Positions 1 to 7,561 of a stretch of 64,000 nt of DNA are shown here, in pieces; positions within the stretch are counted from its first letter, which is position 1; the number at the start of each line of letters is the position of its first letter. The notes under the pieces were generated by a model that saw only the letters and a program-made list of their open reading frames with translations, was not told where the DNA came from and did not search any database. The stretch covers positions 1,074,001 through 1,138,000 of the forward strand of contig NZ_LYOY01000051.1 of NCBI RefSeq assembly GCF_001653515.1, read 5' to 3'. The position numbers were made by a program, and so were the translations under genes. This DNA comes from Streptomyces sp. ERV7 (GTDB taxonomy: Bacteria; Actinomycetota; Actinomycetes; Streptomycetales; Streptomycetaceae).

Positions 1-133
1 CGGTCGCCTCCTCAAGGCGCCGCACGTGCTGGCTGACCGTGGACTGCCGCAGCCCCAGCCGCCGCGCGGCCTGGGTGAAGCTCAGCGTCTGCGCGACGGC
101 GAGGAAGGTCCGGAGCTGCTGCGGCTCGTACAC
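1..133 (-). CDS. LysR-family transcriptional regulator, N-terminal fragment
   Basis: Only the first 44 codons lie in the window; the gene runs off the left edge. It starts with GTG and encodes a LysR winged-helix N-terminus: residues QQLRTFLAVAQTLSFTQAAR followed by RLGLRQSTVSQHVRRLE, the recognition helix being the STVSQHV part. The gene is divergent from the SBF-type symporter, with about 140 bases between them. That arrangement is typical of LysR proteins that control the neighbouring gene, so regulation of the symporter is plausible but inferred. No effector domain is visible. Confidence 0.85.
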   Translation of the reverse strand, partial: MYEPQQLRTFLAVAQTLSFTQAARRLGLRQSTVSQHVRRLEEAT

Positions 134-270
134 GGCAGCAGGTTATCGCGGAACGTGATGACAGTCAGAGTGGTGTACGGGATTCCCGATCGGCCGCCGG
201 AGGTGAATCATCGAGAGGGCACGACCCGCCCGTACGCAGAGCCGAAGCACGGCGCCGAGCACAGAGCGAA

Positions 271-1314
271 GTGGAGCAGATGAACCGCCGCACGCCCCAG
301 CTGCCGTCCTGGCTGCCGATCGACCCGTTCATCATGACGCTGATCGCCACGGTGGCCCTGGCGGCGCTGCTCCCGGTCTCCGGCGGCGCCGCGCACGTGG
401 CGAGCGGCGCGTCGACCGGGGCCGTCGCCCTGCTCTTCTTCCTGTACGGGGCCCGGCTCTCCACCCGGGAGGCCCTCGACGGGCTGCGCCACTGGCGGCT
501 CCATGTGACGGTCCTCGCCTGTACGTTCGTGCTCTTCCCGCTGCTGGGGCTCGCCGCGCGGGGCCTGGTGCCGGTGGTGCTGACCCCGGACCTGTTCCAC
601 GGGCTGCTGTTCCTTTGCCTGGTCCCCTCCACCATCCAGTCCTCGATCGCCTTCACCTCGATCGCGCGCGGAAACGTGCCCGCGGCGATCTGCGCGGGCT
701 CGTTCTCCAGCCTGGCCGGGATCTTCGTGACCCCGCTGCTCGCCGCGCTGCTGCTCGGCGGCAGCGCGGGAGGCGTCTCGGCGGACTCGGTGCTGAAGAT
801 CGCCCTCCAGCTCCTGGTGCCGTTCGCCTCGGGGCAGTTGCTGCGGCGCTGGGTGGGAGGCTTCCTCGCCCGGCACCGGAAGGTGCTGAGCCTGGTGGAC
901 CGGGGCTCGATCCTGCTGGTCGTCTACGCCGCGTTCAGCGAGGGCATGGTCCGGGGCATCTGGCACCAGGTGAGCCCGGGCCGCCTCGGCGCGCTGCTCG
1001 GGGTCGAGGCGGTCCTGCTCGCCGCGATGCTCGCGCTGAGCTGGTACGGGGCGAAGCGGCTCGGGTTCGGCCGGGGCGACCGGATCGCGATCCAGTTCGC
1101 CGGGTCCAAGAAGAGCCTGGCGGCCGGGCTGCCCATGGCCAGCGTCCTGTTCGGAGCCCAGGCGGCCCTGGCGGTGCTGCCGCTGATGCTCTTCCACCAG
1201 ATGCAGCTGATGGTCTGCGCGGTCATCGCCCGGCGGCGGGCGCGCGACCCGCTGGAGGAGCCCGGCCCGCTCGCCCGGGGCGGGGCGGCGCCCGTCCTCA
1301 CGCGCCGCCCGTGA
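271..1314 (+). CDS. SBF-like (bile acid:sodium symporter family) membrane protein
   Basis: A 347-residue hydrophobic protein with about nine or ten membrane segments, resembling the SBF-like/YfeH branch of the bile acid:Na+ symporter superfamily. Family-like features include the paired glycine-rich segments (GAVALLFFLYGARLS near residue 50 and the SIQ/AFTS crossover near 130). The substrate cannot be told from sequence; organic anion transport is the family expectation. The GTG at 271 is used here; an in-frame ATG at 280 follows GGAG closely and could be the true start. The 3' end overlaps the convergent oxidoreductase gene by 17 bases. Confidence 0.8.
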   Translation: MEQMNRRTPQLPSWLPIDPFIMTLIATVALAALLPVSGGAAHVASGASTGAVALLFFLYGARLSTREALDGLRHWRLHVTVLACTFVLFPLLGLAARGLVPVVLTPDLFHGLLFLCLVPSTIQSSIAFTSIARGNVPAAICAGSFSSLAGIFVTPLLAALLLGGSAGGVSADSVLKIALQLLVPFASGQLLRRWVGGFLARHRKVLSLVDRGSILLVVYAAFSEGMVRGIWHQVSPGRLGALLGVEAVLLAAMLALSWYGAKRLGFGRGDRIAIQFAGSKKSLAAGLPMASVLFGAQAALAVLPLMLFHQMQLMVCAVIARRRARDPLEEPGPLARGGAAPVLTRRP

Positions 1315-2230
1315 CGAGCACCACCTTGCCCAGGTTGCGCCGTGAGTCGATGAGTTCATGGGCGCGGGCCGCCTCCTCCAGCGGCAGCTCGGCGTGGACG
1401 GCCGCGCGCAGCTTCCCGCTCCGGTGCAGCTCCCACAGCTCGTCGCGCCAGGCCGCGTACAGCTCCGGCTTGCCGCGGGCGATCATCGCCATCTGGAAGG
1501 CGATCACGGACTTCCCGCCGACCAGCAGGTCGTAGACCTCGACCGTGCCGCCGCCCGAGCTGAACGCGACCAGTCGGCCGCCGGGCGCGAGCGCCTTCAC
1601 CGCCGGGGTGAGCAGTTCGCCGCCGACGCCGTCGAGGATCACGTCGACCGGCTCGCCCCAGGAGGCGTCGCCGTAGAGCACGACCTCGTCGGCGCCCCTC
1701 TCCCGTACGAAATCGGCCTTGTCGGCCGAGCTCACGGCTGCCACGACCCGGCTCGCGCCGCCGCCCCGGGCCAGCTGGAGCGCGAGCTGGCCGACCGCGC
1801 TCGCCGCCGCCGTCACCATGACGGACTCGCCCGGCTGCGGCCGGGCCGACTCGTAGGCGCCCCGGGCCACCAGACCGCTGCGGACGAGCGCGACCGCCTC
1901 GACGGAGGTGGCGTGCCCGGGGATGCGGGAGGCCATGGTCTCGTGGAGGACGGCCAGTTCGGCGTATCCGTGCGAGAAGCAGAGCCCCGTCACCCGGTCG
2001 CCCTCGGCGAAGGAGGTGACGCCCGCGCCGAGGGCGACCACCGTGCCGGCGACCTCGCCGCCGAGCGGGAACGGCTCCCTGCCCTCGCGCACCTTGCGGA
2101 CGACGGGCAGGGTGACGCCGATGGCGTCGGTGCGGACCAGCAGTTCGCCGGGGCCGGGCGCGGGGGCCTCGACGTCCTCGGTGAACAGGACCTCGGGGCC
2201 GCCGTTGACCTCGAAGCGAACACGGCGCAT
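1298..2230 (-). CDS. Medium-chain dehydrogenase/quinone oxidoreductase-like protein
   Basis: A 310-residue zinc-independent MDR-family reductase. The N-terminal GroES-like half carries PGPGELLVRTDAIGV. The Rossmann half carries a nucleotide-binding loop (VTAAASAVGQLALQLA, about residues 140-155) and the segment DVILDGVGGELL. The length fits NADPH:quinone oxidoreductases. The ATG at 2230 has a good GGGAG ribosome site; longer in-frame extensions would read through the operator region. The gene is divergent from a MarR regulator. The 107-base gap holds two matching inverted repeats, so repression by that MarR protein and induction by an electrophile or quinone are likely. Substrate unknown. Confidence 0.88.
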   Translation of the reverse strand: MRRVRFEVNGGPEVLFTEDVEAPAPGPGELLVRTDAIGVTLPVVRKVREGREPFPLGGEVAGTVVALGAGVTSFAEGDRVTGLCFSHGYAELAVLHETMASRIPGHATSVEAVALVRSGLVARGAYESARPQPGESVMVTAAASAVGQLALQLARGGGASRVVAAVSSADKADFVRERGADEVVLYGDASWGEPVDVILDGVGGELLTPAVKALAPGGRLVAFSSGGGTVEVYDLLVGGKSVIAFQMAMIARGKPELYAAWRDELWELHRSGKLRAAVHAELPLEEAARAHELIDSRRNLGKVVLVTGGA

Positions 2231-2270
2231 GGACTCTCCCGGGGTGGATGAAGGGGGATGGGGGAATTCG

Positions 2271-2283
2271 TTGGATGTCCCAA
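2271..2283. promoter_or_regulatory. Probable MarR operator 1 (TTGG-N5-CCAA)
   Basis: Perfect inverted repeat TTGG-ATGTC-CCAA in the divergent gap between the MarR gene and the oxidoreductase gene. A second copy lies 30 bases away, about three helical turns, on the same face of the DNA. Confidence 0.7.
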
Positions 2284-2300
2284 CGATAGACAAGAAGTCG

Positions 2301-2313
2301 TTGGGAAGTCCAA
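2301..2313. promoter_or_regulatory. Probable MarR operator 2 (TTGG-N5-CCAA)
   Basis: Second TTGG-GAAGT-CCAA element. It lies 25 bases upstream of the GTG of the MarR gene, a position suited to autorepression and control of the divergent reductase. Confidence 0.7.
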
Positions 2314-2337
2314 TGGTTTCTGGATAGGATCGGTGCC

Positions 2338-2793
2338 GTGACCCGACGAGCCGACTCCCTCCCCGCACTCCAGCGCATCCAGGCCCTGCCCAGCTGGGTC
2401 CTCGGCCGGGCGGCCACCCGGGGCCGGAGCCTGGTGGCGGCGGCCATCGCGCACGAGGGCGCGAAGATGTGGCACCACGCCGTGCTGGCGGCCGTCTCCG
2501 AATACGGGCCGCTCGCCCAGGCCGAGCTCGGGCGCCGGATCTCGCTCGACCCCAAGGACCTGGTCGGCGTCCTCAACGACCTCCAGGCCGACGGGTATGT
2601 CGTCCGAGAGCCGGACCCGCGCGACCGCCGCAAGAACGCCGTCACGGTCACGTCGCGGGGCGAGGCGATGCTGGCGCGCTGCGCGACGGCGGCCGAGCGG
2701 GCCAACGACGAGCTCCTGGCACCGCTGAGCGCGGCCGAGCGCGGGCAACTGATGGCGCTGCTCCGGCGGATCGGGGTGGAGGAGCCGGAGTAG
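2338..2793 (+). CDS. MarR-family transcriptional regulator
   Basis: A 151-residue winged-helix regulator. The central wHTH (about residues 55-115) contains LAQAELGRRISLDPKDLVGVLNDLQADG followed by a wing rich in basic residues (VREPDPRDRRKNAVT). This is the DPxDRR pattern typical of MarR proteins. Start is GTG at 2338. It is divergently placed with a quinone-oxidoreductase-like gene, with two operator-like repeats between, so local repression is the likely role. The ligand is unknown. Confidence 0.9.
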   Translation: MTRRADSLPALQRIQALPSWVLGRAATRGRSLVAAAIAHEGAKMWHHAVLAAVSEYGPLAQAELGRRISLDPKDLVGVLNDLQADGYVVREPDPRDRRKNAVTVTSRGEAMLARCATAAERANDELLAPLSAAERGQLMALLRRIGVEEPE

Positions 2794-2821
2794 GCGGCGC
2801 GAGGGCCGCAGGGAAACGGCG

Positions 2822-2854
2822 GGGCCCGGCCGGCGCTCCCCGCTGGCCGGGCCC
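2822..2854. terminator. Hairpin terminator between MarR gene and fdhD
   Basis: GC-rich inverted repeat (GGGCCCGGCCGGC pairing with GCTGGCCGGGCCC, one mismatch) 28 bases after the MarR stop codon and 26 bases after the convergent fdhD stop. It probably serves both genes. Confidence 0.65.
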
Positions 2855-2880
2855 GGTACCCGTGCGGCGGAACGGGCCCG

Positions 2881-3729
2881 TCAGCCCTGGGCGGCCGGAG
2901 CCTCCAGGGCGATGCGGTGCTCGCCCGCGTACACGTTCATGTTGGCTCCCCGCAGGAAGCCGACCAGGGTCAGACCCGTCTCGGCGGCCAGGTCCACGGC
3001 CAGCGACGAGGGCGCGGAGACGGCGGCGAGCAGCGGGATCCCGGCCATCACGGCCTTCTGGGCCAGCTCGAACGAGGCCCGCCCCGAGACCAGCAGCACC
3101 GCCTGCGACAGCGGTAGCCGCCCGTCCTGCAGGGCCCGCCCCACCAGCTTGTCCACCGCGTTGTGCCGGCCCACGTCCTCCCGTACGTCGAGCAGCTCGC
3201 CCTCCGCCGTGAAGAGCGCGGCCGCGTGCAGGCCCCCGGTCCGGTCGAAGACCCGCTGGGCCGCGCGCAGCCGGTCGGGGAGGCTCGCGAGCAGTTCGGG
3301 CGTGACGCGGACCGGGGGAGCGTCGGCGATCGGGAAGCGCGCCTGCGTACGGACGGCGTCCAGGCTGGCCTTGCCGCACAGCCCGCAGGACGACGTGGTG
3401 TACACGTTGCGCTCCAGCGTGATGTCGGGGACCTCGACACCGGGGGAGAGCTTCACGTCCACCACGTTGTACGTGTTGACCCCGTCGGCGGTCGCCCCGG
3501 CGCAGTAGACGATCGACTGCACCTCGTCGGCCGCCGCGATGACGCCCTCGCTGACCAGGAACCCGGCCGCCAGCGCGAAGTCGTCCCCCGGGGTGCGCAT
3601 GGTGATGGCGAGCGGCCGGCCGTTCAGCCGGATCTCCAGTGGCTCCTCGGCCACCAGCGTGTCCGGCCGGGCGGAGACGGCCCCGTCCCGGATGCGGATG
3701 ACGCGGCGGCGCTCGGTGACCCGTCCCAT
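2881..3729 (-). CDS. fdhD: Formate dehydrogenase accessory sulfurtransferase FdhD
   Basis: A 282-residue FdhD protein, full length for the family. FdhD passes sulfur from a cysteine desulfurase to the molybdenum cofactor of formate dehydrogenases and acts in the cytoplasm. The conserved swapping-loop motif SSCGLCGK lies near residue 116. Other family segments are PGDDFALAAGFLVSEG and DVGRHNAVDKLVG. ATG at 3729. The formate dehydrogenase it would serve is not here: only a decayed fragment of an associated iron-sulfur subunit remains just upstream. The gene looks intact and may act on an enzyme encoded elsewhere. Confidence 0.95.
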   Translation of the reverse strand: MGRVTERRRVIRIRDGAVSARPDTLVAEEPLEIRLNGRPLAITMRTPGDDFALAAGFLVSEGVIAAADEVQSIVYCAGATADGVNTYNVVDVKLSPGVEVPDITLERNVYTTSSCGLCGKASLDAVRTQARFPIADAPPVRVTPELLASLPDRLRAAQRVFDRTGGLHAAALFTAEGELLDVREDVGRHNAVDKLVGRALQDGRLPLSQAVLLVSGRASFELAQKAVMAGIPLLAAVSAPSSLAVDLAAETGLTLVGFLRGANMNVYAGEHRIALEAPAAQG

Positions 3730-3761
3730 GACGCAATTCCTTCGTTTCCGACCGGCATTCG

Positions 3762-3974
3762 TTACTGACCGGCACTTTGTATGTGCTGGAAGCCGAAGCG
3801 GCCCTTGATGCAGAGGTTGCCGTGGGTCACCGGGTTGTCGTGCGGTGAGGTGACCTTGACGATCTCATTGTCCTGCACATGGAGGGTGAGGTTGCAGCCG
3901 ACGCCGCGGTACGCGCACACCGTCGTCGTCGCCGTCCGCGCCGCCTCGTCCCAGGTGCCCGCCGCGCGCATGGG
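3762..3974 (-). pseudogene. Remnant: C-terminus of a formate dehydrogenase iron-sulfur (Mop Fe4S4) protein
   Basis: The last 70 or so codons read MRAAGTWDEAARTATTTVC and end with SPHDNPVTHGNLCIKGRFGF plus a short tail. This is the C-terminal molybdopterin-oxidoreductase Fe4S4 segment that in Streptomyces ends a separate 2Fe-2S/4Fe-4S subunit of formate dehydrogenase. The normal CAYCGVGC cluster motif here reads CAYRGVGC, so one cluster ligand is lost. Upstream of about position 3975 the homology stops abruptly and the DNA instead carries a panE-like fragment in another frame. It is judged a decayed fragment, not a working gene. Identification is from recalled family sequence. Confidence 0.7.
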
Positions 3975-3984
3975 CCTCGACCAG

Positions 3985-4140
3985 GCTGCGGGTCCCCTCC
4001 AAGTGCCGTACGACACCGGGGGATTCGATCCCGGTGGCCGCGTACACCGCACAGCCGATCGCCCGCTCGGGCGGCAGGGTGGCGCTCACGGCCCCGCCCG
4101 GGGCGACGCTCTCGATCCGCCGCCCCGCGTACGGGTGCAC
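3985..4140 (-). pseudogene. Remnant: internal fragment of a 2-dehydropantoate 2-reductase (PanE-like)
   Basis: On the minus strand, in a different frame from the iron-sulfur remnant, the sequence reads AGRRIESVAPGGAVSAT, then LPPERAIGCAVYAATGIESP, then GVVRHLEGTR. This matches the middle of ketopantoate reductase-like proteins (normally PPERVIGCVVYPAxE...PGVVRHxEG). There is no Rossmann N-terminus or C-terminal helical domain. It abuts the formate dehydrogenase remnant at about 3975-3985, so two gene pieces are joined by deletion. No function is expected. Confidence 0.55.
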
Positions 4141-4174
4141 CGGAGGCGCACGGCGGAGGGGCCTGGTCGACAGA

Positions 4175-4190
4175 ATATTGTCGACAGTAT
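4175..4190. promoter_or_regulatory. Probable GntR/FadR-type operator
   Basis: A 16-base near-perfect palindrome built on TGTCGACA (ATATTGTCGACAGTAT). GntR proteins of the FadR branch often bind such TTGTnnACAA cores. A 12-of-16 match lies at 5371-5386 in front of the GntR gene, suggesting that protein binds both. Confidence 0.5.
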
Positions 4191-4358
4191 GCCTTTGAGC
4201 GGTCAAGGGAGCGGGCGTGCTGCGGGGGCAGGACGCACGGCGGCTGACACAAGGCTCCAAAGGCGCGCCGGGAAGCCTGTTGGATCTCTTGCCTCTGTAC
4301 CGGTCGGTAGCCACGAAGACTGGATGGCTCCTGATGTCCTACGAGGGGAAACCGCGGC

Positions 4359-5306
4359 ATGACCGGCATGCGAGGCTCACGCGTCGTCGCGCTCGGGCAC
4401 TACCAGCCCGCCAAGGTGCTCACCAACGACGAGCTCGCCGCCATGGTCGAGACCAGCGACGAGTGGATCAGCAGCCGGGTCGGCATCCGCACCCGCCATG
4501 TCGCCGGGCCCGACGAGCCGGTCGACGAACTGGCCGCGCACGCCGGCGCCAAGGCGCTGGCCGCCGCCGGGCTGACCCCCGCCGACATCGATCTGGTCCT
4601 GGTCGCCACCTCCACCGCGATCGACCGCTCCCCGAACACCGCGGCCCGGGTCGCCGCCCGCCTCGGCATGGGCTCGCCCGCGGTCATGGACCTCAACGTC
4701 GTCTGCGCGGGCTTCACCCACGCCCTGGCCACCGCCGACCACGCCGTCCGGGCCGGCTCGTCCACCCGGGCCCTGGTCATCGGCGCGGACAAGATGACCG
4801 GCATCACCGACTGGACCGACCGCACCACCTGCGTCCTGGTCGGCGACGGCGCGGGCGCCGCCGTGGTGGAGGCCGCGGAGGAGGAGCTGATCGGCCCGGT
4901 GCTCTGGGGCTCGGTCCCCGAGATGGGCCACGCCGTACGGATCGAGGGCACCCCGCCGGTCTTCGCCCAGGAGGGCCAGGCCGTCTACCGCTGGGCCACC
5001 ACCCAACTGCCGCCGATCGCGCGCCGGGTGTGCGAGCGGGCCGGGGTCACCCCCGAGGAACTAGCCGCCGTCGTACTGCACCAGGCCAATCTCCGCATCA
5101 TCGAGCCGGTGGCCCGCAAGATCGGCGCGGTGAACGCGGTGATCGCCCGCGATGTGGTGGAGTCCGGCAACACCTCGGCCGCGAGCATCCCGATGGCCCT
5201 GTCCAAGCTGGTGGAACGCGGCGAGATCGGCACCGGCGACCCGGTCCTGCTCTTCGGCTTCGGCGGCAACCTGTCCTACGCGGGCCAGGTCATCCGCTGC
5301 CCGTAG
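4359..5306 (+). CDS. Beta-ketoacyl-ACP synthase III-like enzyme
   Basis: A 315-residue KAS III/FabH-family condensing enzyme. The catalytic triad is visible: C116 in DLNVVCAGFT, H241 in VVLHQANLRI, N271 in ESGNTSAASIP. FabH normally condenses acyl-CoA with malonyl-ACP to start fatty acid or polyketide chains. No other fatty acid or polyketide genes are adjacent, so the physiological substrate is open; it is probably a secondary KAS III. ATG at 4359 follows GAGGGG. A second ATG three codons on is possible. It lies upstream of a GntR gene in the same direction, and an operator-like palindrome sits about 170 bases upstream. Confidence 0.9.
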   Translation: MTGMRGSRVVALGHYQPAKVLTNDELAAMVETSDEWISSRVGIRTRHVAGPDEPVDELAAHAGAKALAAAGLTPADIDLVLVATSTAIDRSPNTAARVAARLGMGSPAVMDLNVVCAGFTHALATADHAVRAGSSTRALVIGADKMTGITDWTDRTTCVLVGDGAGAAVVEAAEEELIGPVLWGSVPEMGHAVRIEGTPPVFAQEGQAVYRWATTQLPPIARRVCERAGVTPEELAAVVLHQANLRIIEPVARKIGAVNAVIARDVVESGNTSAASIPMALSKLVERGEIGTGDPVLLFGFGGNLSYAGQVIRCP

Positions 5307-5370
5307 CCGGTCGGGCGCGGGGCGCGGAACCGGCCGCGGGGGACCGGGCGCGCTGGACTTCGCGATCGGT

Positions 5371-5386
5371 AGACTGTAGACGATAG
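5371..5386. promoter_or_regulatory. Probable GntR operator upstream of the GntR gene
   Basis: AGACTGTAGACGATAG, an imperfect palindrome that matches the site at 4175-4190 (read on its reverse strand) at 12 of 16 positions. It lies about 65 bases before the GntR start, which suits autoregulation. Confidence 0.5.
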
Positions 5387-5450
5387 CCAATCGAGCGTGA
5401 CGATCGCGTCGCCGGTGGAGCGAGCCGGGGGCCGACCTTGAGGGGGCCCG

Positions 5451-6131
5451 ATGTCGTCCGCAGGACTGCCGCAGGGAACCGTGCCCAAGCTGGAGCGGCC
5501 GGGACCGCTGCGCGAGCGGGTGTACGAGGCGCTGCTCGAACTCATCACCACACGCGTGCTGCGCCCCGGCCAGCACCTGGTCGAGAGTGAACTGGCGGGG
5601 CACCTCGGGGTGTCGCGGCAGCCGGTCCGCGAGGCGCTCCAGCGTCTGAACACCGAGGGCTGGGTCGATCTGCGCCCCGCGCAGGGTGCGTTCGTCCACG
5701 AGCCCACCGAGGACGAGGCCGACCACCTCCTCTCCGTCCGCACCCTCCTGGAGGCCGAGGCCGCCCGGCTGGCCGCCGCCCACTCCGGCTCGGCCGGGAT
5801 CGCCGCCCTGGAGGCACTGTGCGCCGAGGGCGAGCGGGCGGTCGCCGACGACGACGTGGACCTGGCGGTGGCGACCAGCGCGGAGTTCCACGCCAAGGTG
5901 ATGGAGCTCGCCGGGAACCCGGTGCTCGCGGAGCTCGCGGCGCAGGTGGACCGCCGGGTGCGCTGGTACTGCACACCGGTGGCCCGCCGTCGCGGCAGGC
6001 AGTCCTGGGTGGAGCACCGCGAGCTCACCGCGGCGATCTCCGCACGCGACGAGCAGACCGCCACCTCGGTCATGCGGACCCACACCGAGCACACCCGCAC
6101 CACGTACCACGAGCGGGTGCGGCAGGCGTAG
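5451..6131 (+). CDS. GntR-family regulator, FadR subfamily (FCD domain)
   Basis: A 226-residue regulator. The N-terminal GntR winged helix (about residues 15-80) contains LRERVYEALLELITTRVLRP and LGVSRQPVREALQRLNTEGW. The C-terminal all-helical FCD domain (about 90-215) carries the conserved D/H metal-binding pattern, including EFHAKVMELAGN and WVEHRELTAAI. FCD regulators typically sense carboxylic acids. ATG at 5451. An operator-like palindrome precedes it and a matching one precedes the KAS III-like gene, so autoregulation plus local control is likely. Effector unknown. Confidence 0.92.
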   Translation: MSSAGLPQGTVPKLERPGPLRERVYEALLELITTRVLRPGQHLVESELAGHLGVSRQPVREALQRLNTEGWVDLRPAQGAFVHEPTEDEADHLLSVRTLLEAEAARLAAAHSGSAGIAALEALCAEGERAVADDDVDLAVATSAEFHAKVMELAGNPVLAELAAQVDRRVRWYCTPVARRRGRQSWVEHRELTAAISARDEQTATSVMRTHTEHTRTTYHERVRQA

Positions 6132-6188
6132 CCGCCCAAGTCCGGTCGCGCACCCGGGACTTGTCGTCGGTCCAGGCTTTGTCCTCGG

Positions 6189-6231
6189 TGTGGGGAAAGT
6201 CGTCATCGATTCCTGCGTAACTTCTTCCCAC
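6189..6231. promoter_or_regulatory. Candidate operator before the ROK gene
   Basis: Imperfect inverted repeat with arms GTGGGGAAAGT and ACTTCTTCCCAC around a 20-base centre, about 65 bases before the ROK start codon. Its position suits ROK autoregulation, but the symmetry is imperfect. Confidence 0.3.
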
Positions 6232-6294
6232 CCCGGAGCGGCGCTGCTACGTTCCCCTGCGAAGCCACACGGCCGCGACGGCAGGGAGGGGCGC

Positions 6295-7485
6295 GTGAGA
6301 CGTATGACGGCACGACCCGCCAACGCCCATCAGGCGCGGCTGCTGCGGCTGCTGCGCGACGGAGGGCCCAACTCCCGGGCCCAGCTGGGCGATCAGGTCG
6401 ACCTCTCCCGGTCGAAGCTGGCCGTCGAGGTGGAACGGCTCCTGGAGACCGGTCTCGTGGTGGCCGACGGCCTCGCCGCCTCGCGTGGCGGGCGCCGCTC
6501 CCACAACATCCGCCTCGCACCGAGCCTGCGCTTCCTCGGCGTGGACATCGGCGCCACCTCGGTGGACGTCGCCGTCACCAACGCGGAGCTGGAGGTCCTG
6601 GGCCACCTCAACCAGCCCATGGACGTACGCGAGGGACCGGTCGCCGTCTTCGAGCAAGTCCTCGCGATGGCCGCCAAGTTGCGGTCGACCGGGCTCGCCG
6701 AGGGGTTCGACGGGGCCGGGATCGGCGTCCCCGGGCCGGTCCGCTTCCCCGAGGGCGTCCCGGTGGCCCCGCCGATCATGCCGGGCTGGGACGGCTTCCC
6801 GGTCCGCGAGGCGCTCAGCCAGGAACTCGGCTGCCCGGTCATGGTCGACAACGACGTGAACCTGATGGCGATGGGGGAGCAGCACGCGGGCGTGGCGCGC
6901 TCGGTGGGCGACTTCCTCTGCGTCAAGATCGGCACGGGCATCGGCTGCGGCATCGTCGTCGGCGGAGAGGTCTACCGGGGCACCACCGGCAGCGCCGGCG
7001 ACATCGGCCACATCCAGGTGGAACCGGACGGCCGCGCCTGCGCCTGCGGCAACAAGGGCTGTCTGGAAGCCCACTTCAGCGGTGCCGCCCTGGCCCGTGA
7101 CGCCGAGGCCGCCGCACACTCCGGACGCTCCGCCGAGCTCGCCGCCCGGCTCGCGGCGGCCGGTCGCCTGACCGCCGCGGACGTGGCGGTGGCCGCGTCC
7201 GCCGGGGACGCCGTCTCCCTGGAGCTGATCCGCGCCGGCGGCGACCGCGTCGGCCAGGTCATCGCCGGTCTGGTCTCCTTCTTCAACCCCGGCCTCGTGG
7301 TGATCGGCGGCGGGGTGACCGGCCTCGGCCACACCCTCCTGGCCAGCGTCCGCACCCAGGTCTACCGCCAGTCCCTGCCGCTCGCGACCGGCAACCTCCC
7401 CATCGTCCTGGGCGAGTTGGGGCCGGTCGCCGGGGTCACCGGCGCGGCCCGGCTCATCAGCGACCACCTGTTCTCACCGGCCTGA
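6295..7485 (+). CDS. ROK-family transcriptional regulator
   Basis: A 396-residue ROK repressor. An N-terminal helix-turn-helix (about residues 10-65, QARLLRLLRDGGPNSRAQLG then DLSRSKLAVEVERLLE) precedes the sugar-kinase-like ROK domain. That domain has the ATP-site-like DIGATSVDVAV and the zinc motif CACGNKGCLE. GTG at 6295 fits the GGGAGGGG ribosome site best; ATG at 6304 is an alternative. It lies directly upstream of a complete RbsABC-type sugar transporter, so it is most likely the local sugar-responsive repressor. It may have lost kinase activity, as ROK repressors often do. Confidence 0.92.
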   Translation: MRRMTARPANAHQARLLRLLRDGGPNSRAQLGDQVDLSRSKLAVEVERLLETGLVVADGLAASRGGRRSHNIRLAPSLRFLGVDIGATSVDVAVTNAELEVLGHLNQPMDVREGPVAVFEQVLAMAAKLRSTGLAEGFDGAGIGVPGPVRFPEGVPVAPPIMPGWDGFPVREALSQELGCPVMVDNDVNLMAMGEQHAGVARSVGDFLCVKIGTGIGCGIVVGGEVYRGTTGSAGDIGHIQVEPDGRACACGNKGCLEAHFSGAALARDAEAAAHSGRSAELAARLAAAGRLTAADVAVAASAGDAVSLELIRAGGDRVGQVIAGLVSFFNPGLVVIGGGVTGLGHTLLASVRTQVYRQSLPLATGNLPIVLGELGPVAGVTGAARLISDHLFSPA

Positions 7486-7561
7486 TCCCCACGCTCGCCC
7501 CCGCGCCGGTCCTCGTACGTCGTACTGCCCTGCCCTGCCCTGATTTCCGAGGGGAACCGCC

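Noticed and set aside
4359..5306. KAS III-like gene as the missing PKS starter enzyme
   Set aside because: It is 13 kb from the first angucycline-type gene, separated by a sugar locus, and paired with a GntR regulator and operator of its own.
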